Origin: CAVPHV01 sp963821095
GTDB taxonomy: Bacteria > Actinomycetota > Acidimicrobiia > Spongiisociales > UBA5794
Reading direction: 5' to 3'
DNA length: 64,000 nt
Assembly (NCBI GenBank): GCA_963821095.1
Contig: CAWGCJ010000002.1
Span: 565,654-629,653 of the forward strand
The notes below the pieces were generated by a model. That model was not told the DNA's origin. It did not search any database and saw only the letters and a list, made by a program, of their open reading frames with translations. A program made the position numbers and the translations under genes. This document shows positions 19,573 to 29,956 of this stretch, piece by piece (the stretch's first letter is position 1; each line of letters starts with the position of its first letter).

Positions 19573-19589
<17 letters not shown>
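18957..19589 (-). CDS. BMC-T-like tandem-domain shell protein
   Basis: 210-residue intact protein. The start is the GTG at 19589, preceded by AAGGAG and overlapping the deoC stop by 17 nt. It opens with LRSFAFLDSLQPQYAAFLGT and GFLPLAGDASLWVEVAPGIE, which belong to a divergent first BMC domain (INRLSDMALKATKVKPGLQI). The second domain reads LYVLECEPAAYASLAANEAE and INILEVRSFGSMGRVYLGGE. I recall similar proteins in actinobacterial BMC loci, which supports assignment as a shell trimer; a gated pore is possible. Sequence is far from the other BMC-T in the operon, so the two probably have different pores or positions. Confidence 0.75.
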
Positions 19590-20997
<1,408 letters not shown>

Positions 20998-21069
20998 ATC
21001 CGATTCGCTCGGCAGGGGGCGCCCGGGTGTTCGGTGTTGTCATGTGGTGATGCGGTCTCCTCACCCGCC

Positions 21070-21083
21070 ATCCTAGAAGGCTA
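21070..21083 (-). promoter_or_regulatory. Candidate -10 elements of the BMC operon promoter
   Basis: On the minus strand TAGCCT (21083-21078) and TAGGAT (21075-21070) both fit the TANNNT pattern and lie just before a GTG (21064) and a GGAG, in the divergent region between the BMC operon and the HTH gene. Which one is used cannot be told. Confidence 0.3.
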
Positions 21084-21224
21084 TGGCCCGACCCGGCTTG
21101 GGCGTGCTCGTGAGGTCGGGAGAAACCGCCTGCTCGCGGCGATGCCCCCCGCACGGCTCTCGTTCAACACCCTCCGCAAGAGATGGTCCGGGGGGCCAAA
21201 GCGACGCCCGACGTCCGGGGTTCG

Positions 21225-21230
21225 TACAAT
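21225..21230 (+). promoter_or_regulatory. -10 element for leaderless HTH-protein transcript
   Basis: TACAAT ends 7 nt before the ATG at 21238, with no Shine-Dalgarno. This spacing favours 21238 over the ATG at 21229 as the start. Confidence 0.5.
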
Positions 21231-21237
21231 GCACGCG

Positions 21238-22110
21238 ATGGTCGACAACGATGCTGCCTTTCTCTGGGAAACCGGAGCCATCCGCACCCCGCCGCGCCCC
21301 GACGAAACCGCGAGGCGGCTCGACCCGCCGGAGCCCTCGGCGAGTCCTCCTGGAAAACAATGGGTGACGTTCCGCGACGCCCACTATGCGACCGGAATAC
21401 CGGTGGAGACCCTGCGCAAATGGGCCAGACGCCGAAGCGTGCCGAGCTCCATCGAGCAAACCGAGTACGGGACGCGCCGCATGGTCTCGCTCGGCGATGT
21501 CGTCGAGCGAGCCCACAAGCTGGGCCGACCGCTCACCCCCGTCCCCGACGAGCAGCACGACCAGCATGAGCCGGCCGCCGCAGCCGAGCCGAATCCAGAA
21601 CAGGCCAAAACCGCACCCGAACCGGAGCCGACCTCGGAACCCGCGGCTGAGTCGGGGACCGAACCAGAACCAGGACCCGCTGCTGAGCCGGAGACAGCGG
21701 CGGAACCTGATGTCGAACCAGCTCTTCCCACAGTGGCCCCGGAAGGCACGGTGCTCGTGCCGATTGCCGCCTGGGACAAGATGCTGATTCAGCTCGGCAA
21801 CCTCCATGAGGCCGGGCAAGAACTCGCCGAAGCCAAGGAGCGGGCAGCCAAAGCGGAAACCGAAGCGAAGTTTCTCCACGAACGCCTGCGCGAGATACGC
21901 GACACCCAGCCGTCAACCCACCGGCCGATCCGGCACCTCCCGCCACGACCACGACTCCGGCCGAGGAGCCGCACCCCCCGAGAAGATGTGGCGCTACGTC
22001 TACCGAGGTTGGAGCAGGCGCCGCAGAGCCTGAGGGCTTTCGACTCTGGACACCGGTCCGCCTTCGTCCCACACTTCGAGATCGGACCCCCAGGAAGGCA
22101 CCTCGCATGA
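21238..22110 (+). CDS. HTH-domain protein with Pro/Glu-rich linker and coiled coil
   Basis: The N-terminal 100 residues look like a MerR/excisionase-type helix-turn-helix (VTFRDAHYATGIPVETLRKW, ARRRSVPSSIEQTEYGTRRM, VSLGDVVERAHKLGRPLTP). A long Pro/Glu/Ala-rich low-complexity linker follows, then a beta-strand (TVLVPIAAWDKMLIQLGNLH) and a coiled coil rich in Ala/Glu/Lys. The last 60 residues look out of frame. A shift near 21915 would instead end the protein at 22033 with EKMWRYVYRGWSRRRR, which looks more natural, although the longer frame gives an ATGA junction with the next gene. Divergent from the BMC operon. Function unknown. Confidence 0.6.
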   Translation: MVDNDAAFLWETGAIRTPPRPDETARRLDPPEPSASPPGKQWVTFRDAHYATGIPVETLRKWARRRSVPSSIEQTEYGTRRMVSLGDVVERAHKLGRPLTPVPDEQHDQHEPAAAAEPNPEQAKTAPEPEPTSEPAAESGTEPEPGPAAEPETAAEPDVEPALPTVAPEGTVLVPIAAWDKMLIQLGNLHEAGQELAEAKERAAKAETEAKFLHERLREIRDTQPSTHRPIRHLPPRPRLRPRSRTPREDVALRLPRLEQAPQSLRAFDSGHRSAFVPHFEIGPPGRHLA

Positions 22111-23492
22111 GCGCAGGACGAATCGTCGGAATCGTGATCGGCTCCCTTTTGGGGTTGATGGCACTAGGCCTGATGGCAGGAGGCGCCTTCCTCACCATCG
22201 GCTACGCCATCGTTACCGCAGGCGACGGCTATTTCGACGCCGATCTGGAACGACTCAGCACGGCGACCGCAGCCATCACCACGGAGGAAGCAGACCTTCA
22301 AGCTGATCCCGGCCCGCCGGACTGGGTGATGGATTTCATGGACGTCTCCGTGCAAATCAAGGTCACCGGAGCAGCCGAAGCCGCCGACACGTTCATCGGG
22401 ATCGGCGCCACGTCCGATGTCGACACCTATCTCGCAGACGCGGCACGCGACGAGATCCGCGACGTTGGACCGGGAGGTGATGTCCAGTATCGCACGGTCC
22501 CCGGAAGTGGTGCGGTGGCGCCACCAACCGAACAGAGCTTCTGGGTTGCCTCGGCGTCTGGGCCCGGGACTCAGGAGCTGACCTGGGATGTTGCCGAGGG
22601 CAACTGGACGGCGGTGCTGATGAACTCGGACGGGTCTCCCGGGGTTATCGCCGACGTCACCGTGGGTGCGAAGTCGCCTGCCGTGCTCCCGGTCGGGATC
22701 GCACTGCTGGTTGCCGGTGGCCTGCTGCTGATCGCCGCCGTCGTTGTCATCGTGCTGTTTGCCGTCGTCGGCCGCTCCGATGACGCACTGCCCGCTCAAG
22801 GCGAGACGGCCCCGCTCGAGGCCGAGCCCGTTTCGCTCGAAGCGTCGCTCGACACTCCGCTGTCGCAATGGCTCTGGTTGGTGAAGTGGTTCCTGGCGAT
22901 CCCCCACTTCTTCCTCCTGTTGTTCCTGTGGATCGGGTTTGTGGTCCTGACCTTCATCGCGTTCTTTGCGATTCTGTTCACGGCCCGCTACCCGAAGGGG
23001 ATATTCGACTTCAACGTCGGTGTGCTGCGCTGGTCGTGGCGGGTCGCCTACTACGCCGGCACCGGCGGCCTGGGGACCGACCGCTACCCGCCCTTCTCGC
23101 TTGACGATGATCCCGACTACCCGGCCCACTTCGACGTGGCCTACCCGGCGACCCTGTCTCGGGGCCTCGTGCTCGTGAAGTGGTGGCTGCTCGCCATCCC
23201 TCACTACATGGTGCTGGCGGTGCTGGTCGGCGCCGGCTGGTGGGGCGGGAGGGGTTGGGGGTATGGCGGCGGTCTGCTTGGGATCCTCGTGTTCATCGCC
23301 GCCGTGGCCCTGCTCTTCACCCGGCGCTACCCGCAAGGGCTGTTTGACCTGATCATCGGGCTGAACCGATGGGTGATGCGGGTCACCGCCTACGTCGCCT
23401 TGATGACGGATGAGTACCCGCCATTCCGGCTCGACCAGGGCGGCGAGGAGCCTCGGGTGGAGCGCGTCGGCGCTGAACCCGCACAGCAGTGA
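22107..23492 (+). CDS. DUF4389 membrane protein with two DUF4389 repeats
   Basis: 461 residues. An N-terminal membrane helix (IVGIVIGSLLGLMALGLMAG) is followed by an extracytoplasmic domain of about 150 residues and a second helix (LLVAGGLLLIAAVVVIVLFA). Two copies of the DUF4389 unit follow: WLWLVKWFLAIPHFFLLLFL with ARYPKGIFDFNVGVLRWSWR, and LVKWWLLAIPHYMVLAVLVG with RRYPQGLFDLIIGLNRWVMR. Each ends in a YPPF motif (DRYPPFSLDDD, DEYPPFRLDQG). Family members are actinobacterial membrane proteins of unknown role. From here to the right edge the genes are essentially free of indels. Confidence 0.85.
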   Translation: MSAGRIVGIVIGSLLGLMALGLMAGGAFLTIGYAIVTAGDGYFDADLERLSTATAAITTEEADLQADPGPPDWVMDFMDVSVQIKVTGAAEAADTFIGIGATSDVDTYLADAARDEIRDVGPGGDVQYRTVPGSGAVAPPTEQSFWVASASGPGTQELTWDVAEGNWTAVLMNSDGSPGVIADVTVGAKSPAVLPVGIALLVAGGLLLIAAVVVIVLFAVVGRSDDALPAQGETAPLEAEPVSLEASLDTPLSQWLWLVKWFLAIPHFFLLLFLWIGFVVLTFIAFFAILFTARYPKGIFDFNVGVLRWSWRVAYYAGTGGLGTDRYPPFSLDDDPDYPAHFDVAYPATLSRGLVLVKWWLLAIPHYMVLAVLVGAGWWGGRGWGYGGGLLGILVFIAAVALLFTRRYPQGLFDLIIGLNRWVMRVTAYVALMTDEYPPFRLDQGGEEPRVERVGAEPAQQ

Positions 23493-23509
23493 CGTATCCC
23501 AGGGGTGAA

Positions 23510-23515
23510 TAGGCT
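23510..23515 (+). promoter_or_regulatory. -10 element for leaderless EamA-transporter transcript
   Basis: TAGGCT ends 6 nt before the ATG at 23522; no Shine-Dalgarno is present. Confidence 0.5.
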
Positions 23516-23521
23516 GCTGCG

Positions 23522-24460
23522 ATGCAGATTCGGATATGGGCGGCGTTGTTGGGCGCCGCAGCAGGGTGGGGAACCACGGGCGTAGCGACCCGTGCCGCCC
23601 TCGATGCGGGGGTTCCGCCGGTGGCGATGGTGGCCATTCGCTCGGTCATTGCGGCGGCGCTGCTTCTTGCCGTGTTGTTGATCCGCTCCAAGCCGATCAC
23701 TCGCGACCCACAGCGTTGGCTGACCGGGGCGGTCATGGCCGTCTTCCAATTGTCCTTGCCGTTCGTGCTGTTCACATTGGCGTACCAATACGCCTCGGCA
23801 GGGTTCGTCGGCATGTTGGTCGCCCTGATCCCGCTGGCGACCGCAGTGATCGCCAACTTTGTCTTGCCGGACGAGCCGCTGACGACCGTCAAGACCGTCG
23901 GGCTGATCATCGCCTTCGCCGGCGTCGGATTCCTGCTCCTCTCCGGTGACAGCGGACTCGCCGAGGGCGGCAGGCCGCTGCTGGCAGCCGTTCTGTCGCT
24001 CGGTGCCATTCTGTCGATCGCCGGTTCGAGCATCTTCGCCAAGGGCAGAGCCGGGACGTATGAGCCGATGGAGCTCACGTGGATGCAGTTCACCATCGGC
24101 GCCGTGCTACTGGTGATCGTCATGGTGATGTTCGAGGGAATCCCAACCGAGCTGTCGACATGGGGGTGGGCACTCGTGGTCTACCTGACGATCATCGGCA
24201 GCCTCATCCCTTTCCTCCTCTACTACTGGCTACTCAGCCAGGTCAGCGCCACCAAAGCGTCGCTCGTCGGCTACCTCGTCCCGCTTGTTGCCCTCGGAAC
24301 CGGCATGGTGCTCCTCGACGAGAGGATCCAACTCGGCATCATCGTCGGCGGCACCCTGATCCTGGCAGGTGTGATCCTGACCGACCGCTCCGAAAAACGA
24401 CGCGTCAAGGCCGCAGACCGAGCCGCCAAATCACAGACGGCAACCGAATCGACCGTCTGA
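23522..24460 (+). CDS. EamA/DMT-superfamily transporter
   Basis: 312-residue inner-membrane protein with about ten predicted helices in two EamA repeats. The first repeat begins IWAALLGAAAGWGTTGVATR, the second LLAAVLSLGAILSIAGSSIF; the conserved repeat ends SAGFVGMLVALIPLATAVIA and SATKASLVGYLVPLVALGTG are both visible. DMT transporters export or import metabolites such as amino acids or nucleotide-linked compounds, but the substrate cannot be assigned. A basic C-terminal tail follows the last helix. Transcription appears leaderless. It stands alone between the DUF4389 gene and a small membrane protein. Confidence 0.9.
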   Translation: MQIRIWAALLGAAAGWGTTGVATRAALDAGVPPVAMVAIRSVIAAALLLAVLLIRSKPITRDPQRWLTGAVMAVFQLSLPFVLFTLAYQYASAGFVGMLVALIPLATAVIANFVLPDEPLTTVKTVGLIIAFAGVGFLLLSGDSGLAEGGRPLLAAVLSLGAILSIAGSSIFAKGRAGTYEPMELTWMQFTIGAVLLVIVMVMFEGIPTELSTWGWALVVYLTIIGSLIPFLLYYWLLSQVSATKASLVGYLVPLVALGTGMVLLDERIQLGIIVGGTLILAGVILTDRSEKRRVKAADRAAKSQTATESTV

Positions 24461-24498
24461 TCAACGCCGCGCCCGTCGGGCTACTCATCGCTGCGCCG

Positions 24499-24504
24499 TA
24501 GACT
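24499..24504 (+). promoter_or_regulatory. -10 element for leaderless PGPGW-protein transcript
   Basis: TAGACT ends 6 nt before the ATG at 24511; no Shine-Dalgarno is present. Confidence 0.5.
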
Positions 24505-24510
24505 CGGCTG

Positions 24511-24783
24511 ATGGCATTGCCGCACCATGAAGGGGACCGGGAGCAGCCCGACCCGGACACCGCCGCACCGCAGAGACCTAGCGGGCCGCTGCGCAAGCTC
24601 GCCATGGGCGCCGTCGGGGGCACCGTCACTGCCGCCGGGGTCGTGATGTTGGTGACGCCGGGACCCGGGATCCTCGTTGCATTCGCCGGCATGACGATTC
24701 TCGCCCGGGAGTTTCCGGCCGTCCGCAGCCGCCTCGATCGCTGGCGCGAGACGGCGAGTTCCCGTCTGAACAAACACCACTAG
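24511..24783 (+). CDS. Small PGPGW-family membrane protein
   Basis: 90 residues. An acidic, Pro-rich N-terminus leads into a hydrophobic region (LAMGAVGGTVTAAGVVMLVT) and the signature turn TPGPGILVAFAGMTILAREF, then a charged C-terminal helix (RSRLDRWRETASSRLNKHH). The P-G-P-G motif after a membrane helix is that of the actinobacterial PGPGW/TIGR02611 membrane proteins, whose function is unknown. It ends 12 bp before the first ABC transporter gene and may be co-transcribed with it. Confidence 0.7.
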   Translation: MALPHHEGDREQPDPDTAAPQRPSGPLRKLAMGAVGGTVTAAGVVMLVTPGPGILVAFAGMTILAREFPAVRSRLDRWRETASSRLNKHH

Positions 24784-24795
24784 GGTCACGGACCG

Positions 24796-25710
24796 ATGAC
24801 GGCACCCATCATTTCCACCAAGGGCCTGGGCCACGCCTACGGCGACATCGTCGCGCTCCACAACGTCACCATCGACGTTCCCCCGGGGAGTATCGGCCTG
24901 GTCGGCGCCAACGGGGCGGGGAAAACCACCTTCATCAAGATCCTGCTCGGCATCCTCAAGCCAACGGTCGGATCCGTCGACGTGTTGAGCGTCGATGTCG
25001 TCAAGGACCCCATTCCGATGCGCTCCAACGTCGGGTACATGCCGGAGGGAAGCTGCCTGCCGCTGTCGCAGACCGCCGCAGACTTCACCGTCTACGCCGC
25101 CGAATTGGCTGGGTTGCCGAGAAGAGCCGCCCGGCAGCGAGCCTCCGATGTCCTGACCCTGGTGGGCCTCCACGAAGAGCGGTTCCGGTACATGGGCGAG
25201 TTCTCCACCGGCATGAAGCAGCGCGCCATGCTCGCCCAGGCGATCGTCCACGACCCGTCGCTGGTCTTCCTCGACGAGCCGACTGCCGGACTCGACCCGC
25301 AGGGGCGGGAGGAAATGCTGGAAATGGTCAGCAGGCTCGGCAGCTTCGGGATCAATGTGCTGACGTCCTCGCACGTTCTCACCGATATCGAGCGGACCTG
25401 CGACTGGGTGATCATGCTCGACGGGGGCCGAGTGCTGCGCAACGGACCACTCGCCGGGCTCACCGACACCAGCACCGTCGAAGTCGAGGTTCTCGGCGAT
25501 CCTGCAGTGGTGGCCGACGCGCTGACCCGGGCCGGCGCCAGCGTCGAGACAGACCACCAAACCGTGTACGTCGAGTACCCGACCGGCGACACCTTCCTGC
25601 TGGTGCGCGACGTGCTCGCCGCTACCGGTACTGGAATGCGACGCCTCGGCGCTCGCTCCACCTCGCTCGAAGACATCTTCCTCGCCCAAGACCTGGAGCA
25701 GCCCTCATGA
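24796..25710 (+). CDS. ABC transporter ATP-binding protein
   Basis: 304-residue ABC ATPase of the drug/lipid export (ABC-2) type. Walker A is GANGAGKTT near residue 37; the signature reads FSTGMKQRAMLAQAI, a variant of LSGGQ typical of this group; Walker B is LVFLDEPTAGLDPQGR, and the switch His is in TSSHVL. The C-terminal 70 residues form the extra domain usual for ABC-2 ATPases. It is the first of four tightly packed genes (ATPase, permease, ATPase, permease) and overlaps the next by ATGA. It probably energises the adjacent permease. Substrate unknown. Confidence 0.92.
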   Translation: MTAPIISTKGLGHAYGDIVALHNVTIDVPPGSIGLVGANGAGKTTFIKILLGILKPTVGSVDVLSVDVVKDPIPMRSNVGYMPEGSCLPLSQTAADFTVYAAELAGLPRRAARQRASDVLTLVGLHEERFRYMGEFSTGMKQRAMLAQAIVHDPSLVFLDEPTAGLDPQGREEMLEMVSRLGSFGINVLTSSHVLTDIERTCDWVIMLDGGRVLRNGPLAGLTDTSTVEVEVLGDPAVVADALTRAGASVETDHQTVYVEYPTGDTFLLVRDVLAATGTGMRRLGARSTSLEDIFLAQDLEQPS

Positions 25711-26599
25711 GCGACCGCGGCGTTGTCTTCGACCTCGGCTACGTCCCCTACGAAGGCCCGCGCCTTGGTACCGGCGCTGCGGTGCGGGCAACGGTGCGCG
25801 ACGGGATCCGGCGTGTCCTCGGGCTGCGCCGCAAAGCCCGCAAGAAGATTCTGCCTTGGATGCTGGTCGGCCTCGCCCTCATCCCCGCCATCGTGTTTGT
25901 CGGCCTCGCTTTCTTGCTGTCGTCCTTCGATCCGACCGGAGCCGGCGCCGACAGTCCATTTGGGGGCCACGTCGATTTCTTTGGACTGATCGGCAACGTT
26001 GTGCTCCTCTTCGCCGCGTTGGCGGGACCCGAACTTCTGGTGCCCGACCGAACCGAAGGTGTGCTTGCCGTCTACAGCTCACGCCCAATGCGGGCTCGTG
26101 ACTACCTACTGGGCCGGACCGGAGCACTCGCCATCGTGCTCGCCGGGTTCCTACTCGTCCCTCAGTTCCTGATGTACCTGGGGTTCGCCGCCCTCGACGA
26201 CGCAGGATTCCTGCGTGCGCTGGTGGAACGGTCCGACGATGTGGTGCAGATCCTGGCTGCGTCCGCGGTCTACATGCTGGCCTATGGCGCACCAGCGATC
26301 CTCATTGCCACGTTCGCCCGTCGCACCGCGCCGGCGACCGGGGTCTACCTGGCCCTGATGTTGGTGTCCAGCGGGTTTGCCCAGGGCATGGTCGATGGTG
26401 ACGTGACCGGAGCTCGGTTTGCGGCGCTCGGTGCCCTCGCTCAACACCCGGTGGTGGTCACCGACTGGATCTTCGACCACACCAGTTTCGGCTTGGCGCC
26501 GGTTGATGCCGGATGGGACCCATGGGTCTCGCTCGCGGTGATCCTTGTGGTCACGGCGGTCACCGCCGTCGTGACCATCCGACGCTACCGGAGTCTGAT

Positions 26600-26603
<4 letters not shown>
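25707..26603 (+). CDS. ABC-2 type transporter permease
   Basis: 298 residues with about six membrane helices (for example LPWMLVGLALIPAIVFVGLA, LLGRTGALAIVLAGFLLVPQ, PWVSLAVILVVTAVTAVVTI). The N-terminal cytoplasmic part VFDLGYVPYEGPRLGTGAAV is typical of ABC-2 permeases of this group, as is the motif ELLVPDRTEGVLAVYSSRPM after the second helix. It shares ATGA with the upstream ATPase and GTGA with the downstream ATPase, indicating a coupled operon. The transported molecule cannot be inferred. Confidence 0.85.
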
Positions 26604-27552
<949 letters not shown>

Positions 27553-27556
<4 letters not shown>

Positions 27557-28299
27557 CTGCGGCGTTGACCATCACCAGGATGACCCTGCGACAGGTGCTG
27601 GGGATCAAGCGCCTGGTCGGGTTCGGTCTTCTGTCGCTGTTCCCTGCGTTCATCTTCATGATCAGCTCCGCAAACCAGAGTGGCAACGCCCTGCTCGAGT
27701 CATTCATTGGGATCGGCGTCGGTCTGTTCTACTTCATCGCCGTCCCCGTCGTCACCCTCATCCTTTCGGCCTCAGTGCTGGGAGATGAGCGCCGGGATCA
27801 AACCCTCTCGTTCATCATGTTGCGGCCGATCCGGCGCAGCGCCATCGCCGCCTCGAAGCTGGCAGCCGCAGTCCTGGCCGCCTACGTGTTCACCGGAACC
27901 GGAGCACTGGCCATGGGTGTGGCCTACGGCATCCGGTCCTCGGATTGGAACTACGTGATCCCGATGCTGGTGAGCGCCGCGGTCGCCACCATCGTGTACG
28001 CAGCCGTGTTCGTTCCGCTTGGCTACCTGTCGGAGCGGTCGACTCTGATCGGCCTCGCCTACGTCTTCATCTGGGAAGGTGCCATCGTCTCGGCGATTGG
28101 GTCCCTGGCGAATACGTCGCCGTGGCGGATCGGGTTCACGGCTTTCTTGGCAGTTGCGCCCGAGGAAGCTCAGTTCGTCGAGGCGGACCTCGGGATCGTC
28201 AATCCCAACCTCGGAACGACCCTGATCACGGTCGCCGTGTTCATCGCACTGTCGCTGCTGGCTACCAGTTGGATCCTGCGCAAACGAGACCTGGTGTAG
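27553..28299 (+). CDS. ABC-2 type transporter permease, second unit
   Basis: 248 residues and about six membrane helices (LVGFGLLSLFPAFIFMISSA, YFIAVPVVTLILSASVLGDE, LGTTLITVAVFIALSLLATS). The motif SVLGDERRDQTLSFIMLRPI matches the conserved cytoplasmic loop of ABC-2 permeases (E-x-x-x-x-T-L-x-x-x-x-x-x-P-I). It closes the four-gene array. The array could form two homodimer-based exporters or one hetero-assembly. Following it are 194 bp of intergenic DNA before the convergent Fe-S gene, in which I see no clear terminator. Confidence 0.85.
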
Positions 28300-28493
28300 G
28301 CGCCTACGGCGGGGGCTTCGGTCTTCGGGAACCAACGCGGGGCTTGTGGTCCGGCCGCCGGGACCCATGCGCTACGTCGGGGTACCGGGTGTCGCGTACC
28401 GGTATCTCGCATTGCTAGCTGTGACACGAGCAGTCAGTGAATACTGGGCACGTGGCCTCTGGCCTCTGACACCCGTCCCCCCTGGCCTGCCAA

Positions 28494-29792
28494 TCAACCG
28501 TCGGCCGGAATCCTCCGCTTGACCTGACCGACCAGGGTTGCCACGAACGTCGAGCGGAACTTCTGGTTGGCCATCGCCGCCTTCCACGGGGGCATCCGCT
28601 CGATGACGCGCAGGGCGCTGGCTGCGATCTGCCCGAGACGGTTCCCGACGTTGTCGACAAGCAGATCGCCGAGTTTGCCTCGCTCGATGGCCATCAGGGC
28701 AACCCGCTCCATGGTGTTCGCCGGGATGTGGGGAGGCTCGTCTCTGAGTTCCATGTCGTGGGCGTCCCAGCGGCACACCTCGCCGCACACCCCGCACCCC
28801 AGGCAACGGTCGGCGTCGATCACCGCCCAGTTTCGGCGTAGACCTTTGCCCTCCGTCGGCTCGATCTCGATGGCGCCCGCCGGACAGGCCTTGGCACACT
28901 TGGCGCAGCCCCGACACACCTCGTGGTCGATCGTCGCCAGCCAATTGGACGGGACGATCCCGTCGTAGATGGCGTACCGCTTGATGGAACGCATCATCCC
29001 GCAGCAGCAGCCGCAGCAGTTGCAGAGATAGGAGATGTCGTCGCGTACGTTGTCTCCAGTTTGGGCGAGACCTGCCGCCTTGGCCTCTTCCAGAATCACC
29101 ATTGCTTCGTCGTTGGTGATCGTCTCGGCGATCGCCGACCTTGCCAGTGTCTGGGCGGAGGTGCCAAAGGTGAGGCAGGTGCGTACCGGGGCACCACAGC
29201 CCTCGCCCCGCAGCCCGGCGTCGGTCCGACACGGGCACAGGCTCACGGCAACGGTTTCGGCGGTGCGGACCACCTCGGTCGCCCGCTCCCAGTCGAGGAT
29301 CTCGGCGTCGGCCGGCACCGCCTCCTCGCGCACAAACGAACGGCCGACCTGGGTGCTGCCGGCAAAGATCCGGCGGATGAACTCCTCGTCCTCGAACATG
29401 TCCTCGAAGGCTGCGGCGTACTCCTCCATCGGTGCGTCCGGCCGTTCGCGCATGAAGGTGAACTCGAAGAAGCCGATCACCACCGGAGCGGCAAGCACGT
29501 AGCGTTTGCCTTTGCGCTCGAAGTCGAGAATCAGCCCGCGCCGGGCCATCGAGGTGATCTGTTCGTCCAGCTCGTCGAGGTCGGCCTCGAGCTTCTTCGC
29601 CAGGTCGGGGAGCGACACCAGCTGGGGCAACGAGCGAGCGATGTGAGCATCCTCGGGGGTGAACAACAGACGAAGGATGCGCCGCACCGCCGGCGTGTCT
29701 GGTGCCCCGGTCACATTCCGATCGAGCCGCTGCTGGAGCAACTCGTACTCCCGATCGACATCGAGCCCCTGCGTCAGGGTCGTATGGGCCAT
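28494..29792 (-). CDS. 4Fe-4S ferredoxin-domain protein with N-terminal winged-helix-like region
   Basis: 432 residues starting at the ATG at 29792, preceded by AAGGGG. Residues 1-110 resemble a winged helix (LPDLAKKLEADLDELDEQIT and RRGLILDFERKGKRYVLAAP). The middle holds a Cys cluster (VAVSLCPCRTDAG) and CNCCGCCCGMMRSIKRYAIY, seven cysteines within a few residues. Two [4Fe-4S] ferredoxin motifs follow: EVCRGCAKCAKACPAGAIEI and RCLGCGVCGEVCRWDAHDME. Proteins of this type are electron-transfer or regulatory Fe-S proteins, but this architecture has no assigned reaction that I know. It may accept or donate low-potential electrons, for instance with KorAB, though nothing in the position shows that. 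Confidence 0.8.
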   Translation of the reverse strand: MAHTTLTQGLDVDREYELLQQRLDRNVTGAPDTPAVRRILRLLFTPEDAHIARSLPQLVSLPDLAKKLEADLDELDEQITSMARRGLILDFERKGKRYVLAAPVVIGFFEFTFMRERPDAPMEEYAAAFEDMFEDEEFIRRIFAGSTQVGRSFVREEAVPADAEILDWERATEVVRTAETVAVSLCPCRTDAGLRGEGCGAPVRTCLTFGTSAQTLARSAIAETITNDEAMVILEEAKAAGLAQTGDNVRDDISYLCNCCGCCCGMMRSIKRYAIYDGIVPSNWLATIDHEVCRGCAKCAKACPAGAIEIEPTEGKGLRRNWAVIDADRCLGCGVCGEVCRWDAHDMELRDEPPHIPANTMERVALMAIERGKLGDLLVDNVGNRLGQIAASALRVIERMPPWKAAMANQKFRSTFVATLVGQVKRRIPADG

Positions 29793-29944
29793 GCCGTATC
29801 CCCTTCGTGTCCCGGATTTTCGCAACGTCTCGGCAATGATGGCCGAGCGATGGAAACCGTTCCAGGGCTTCCGACCCCTCTGCCCACCGAAGCATGGGGG
29901 GTACCCGGCACGCACAAACCACCAACGCAACCGCCTGCCGGCGC

Positions 29945-29950
29945 TACCTT
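29945..29950 (+). promoter_or_regulatory. -10 element for leaderless murJ transcript
   Basis: TACCTT ends 6 nt before the GTG at 29957. No Shine-Dalgarno is present, which supports GTG 29957 as the start over an upstream ATG. Confidence 0.45.
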
Positions 29951-29956
29951 GCCCCC

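Noticed and set aside
21589..21729. Repetitive Glu/Pro/Ala-coding stretch in the HTH gene as a possible DNA repeat array
   Set aside because: The repetition is at amino-acid level with variable codons; there are no fixed-length DNA units or spacers as in CRISPR or tandem arrays.
22164..23336. Minus-strand 390-codon frame opposite the DUF4389 gene
   Set aside because: The DUF4389 reading on the plus strand has membrane helices and repeats; the antisense product is Gln/Arg/His-rich without domains.
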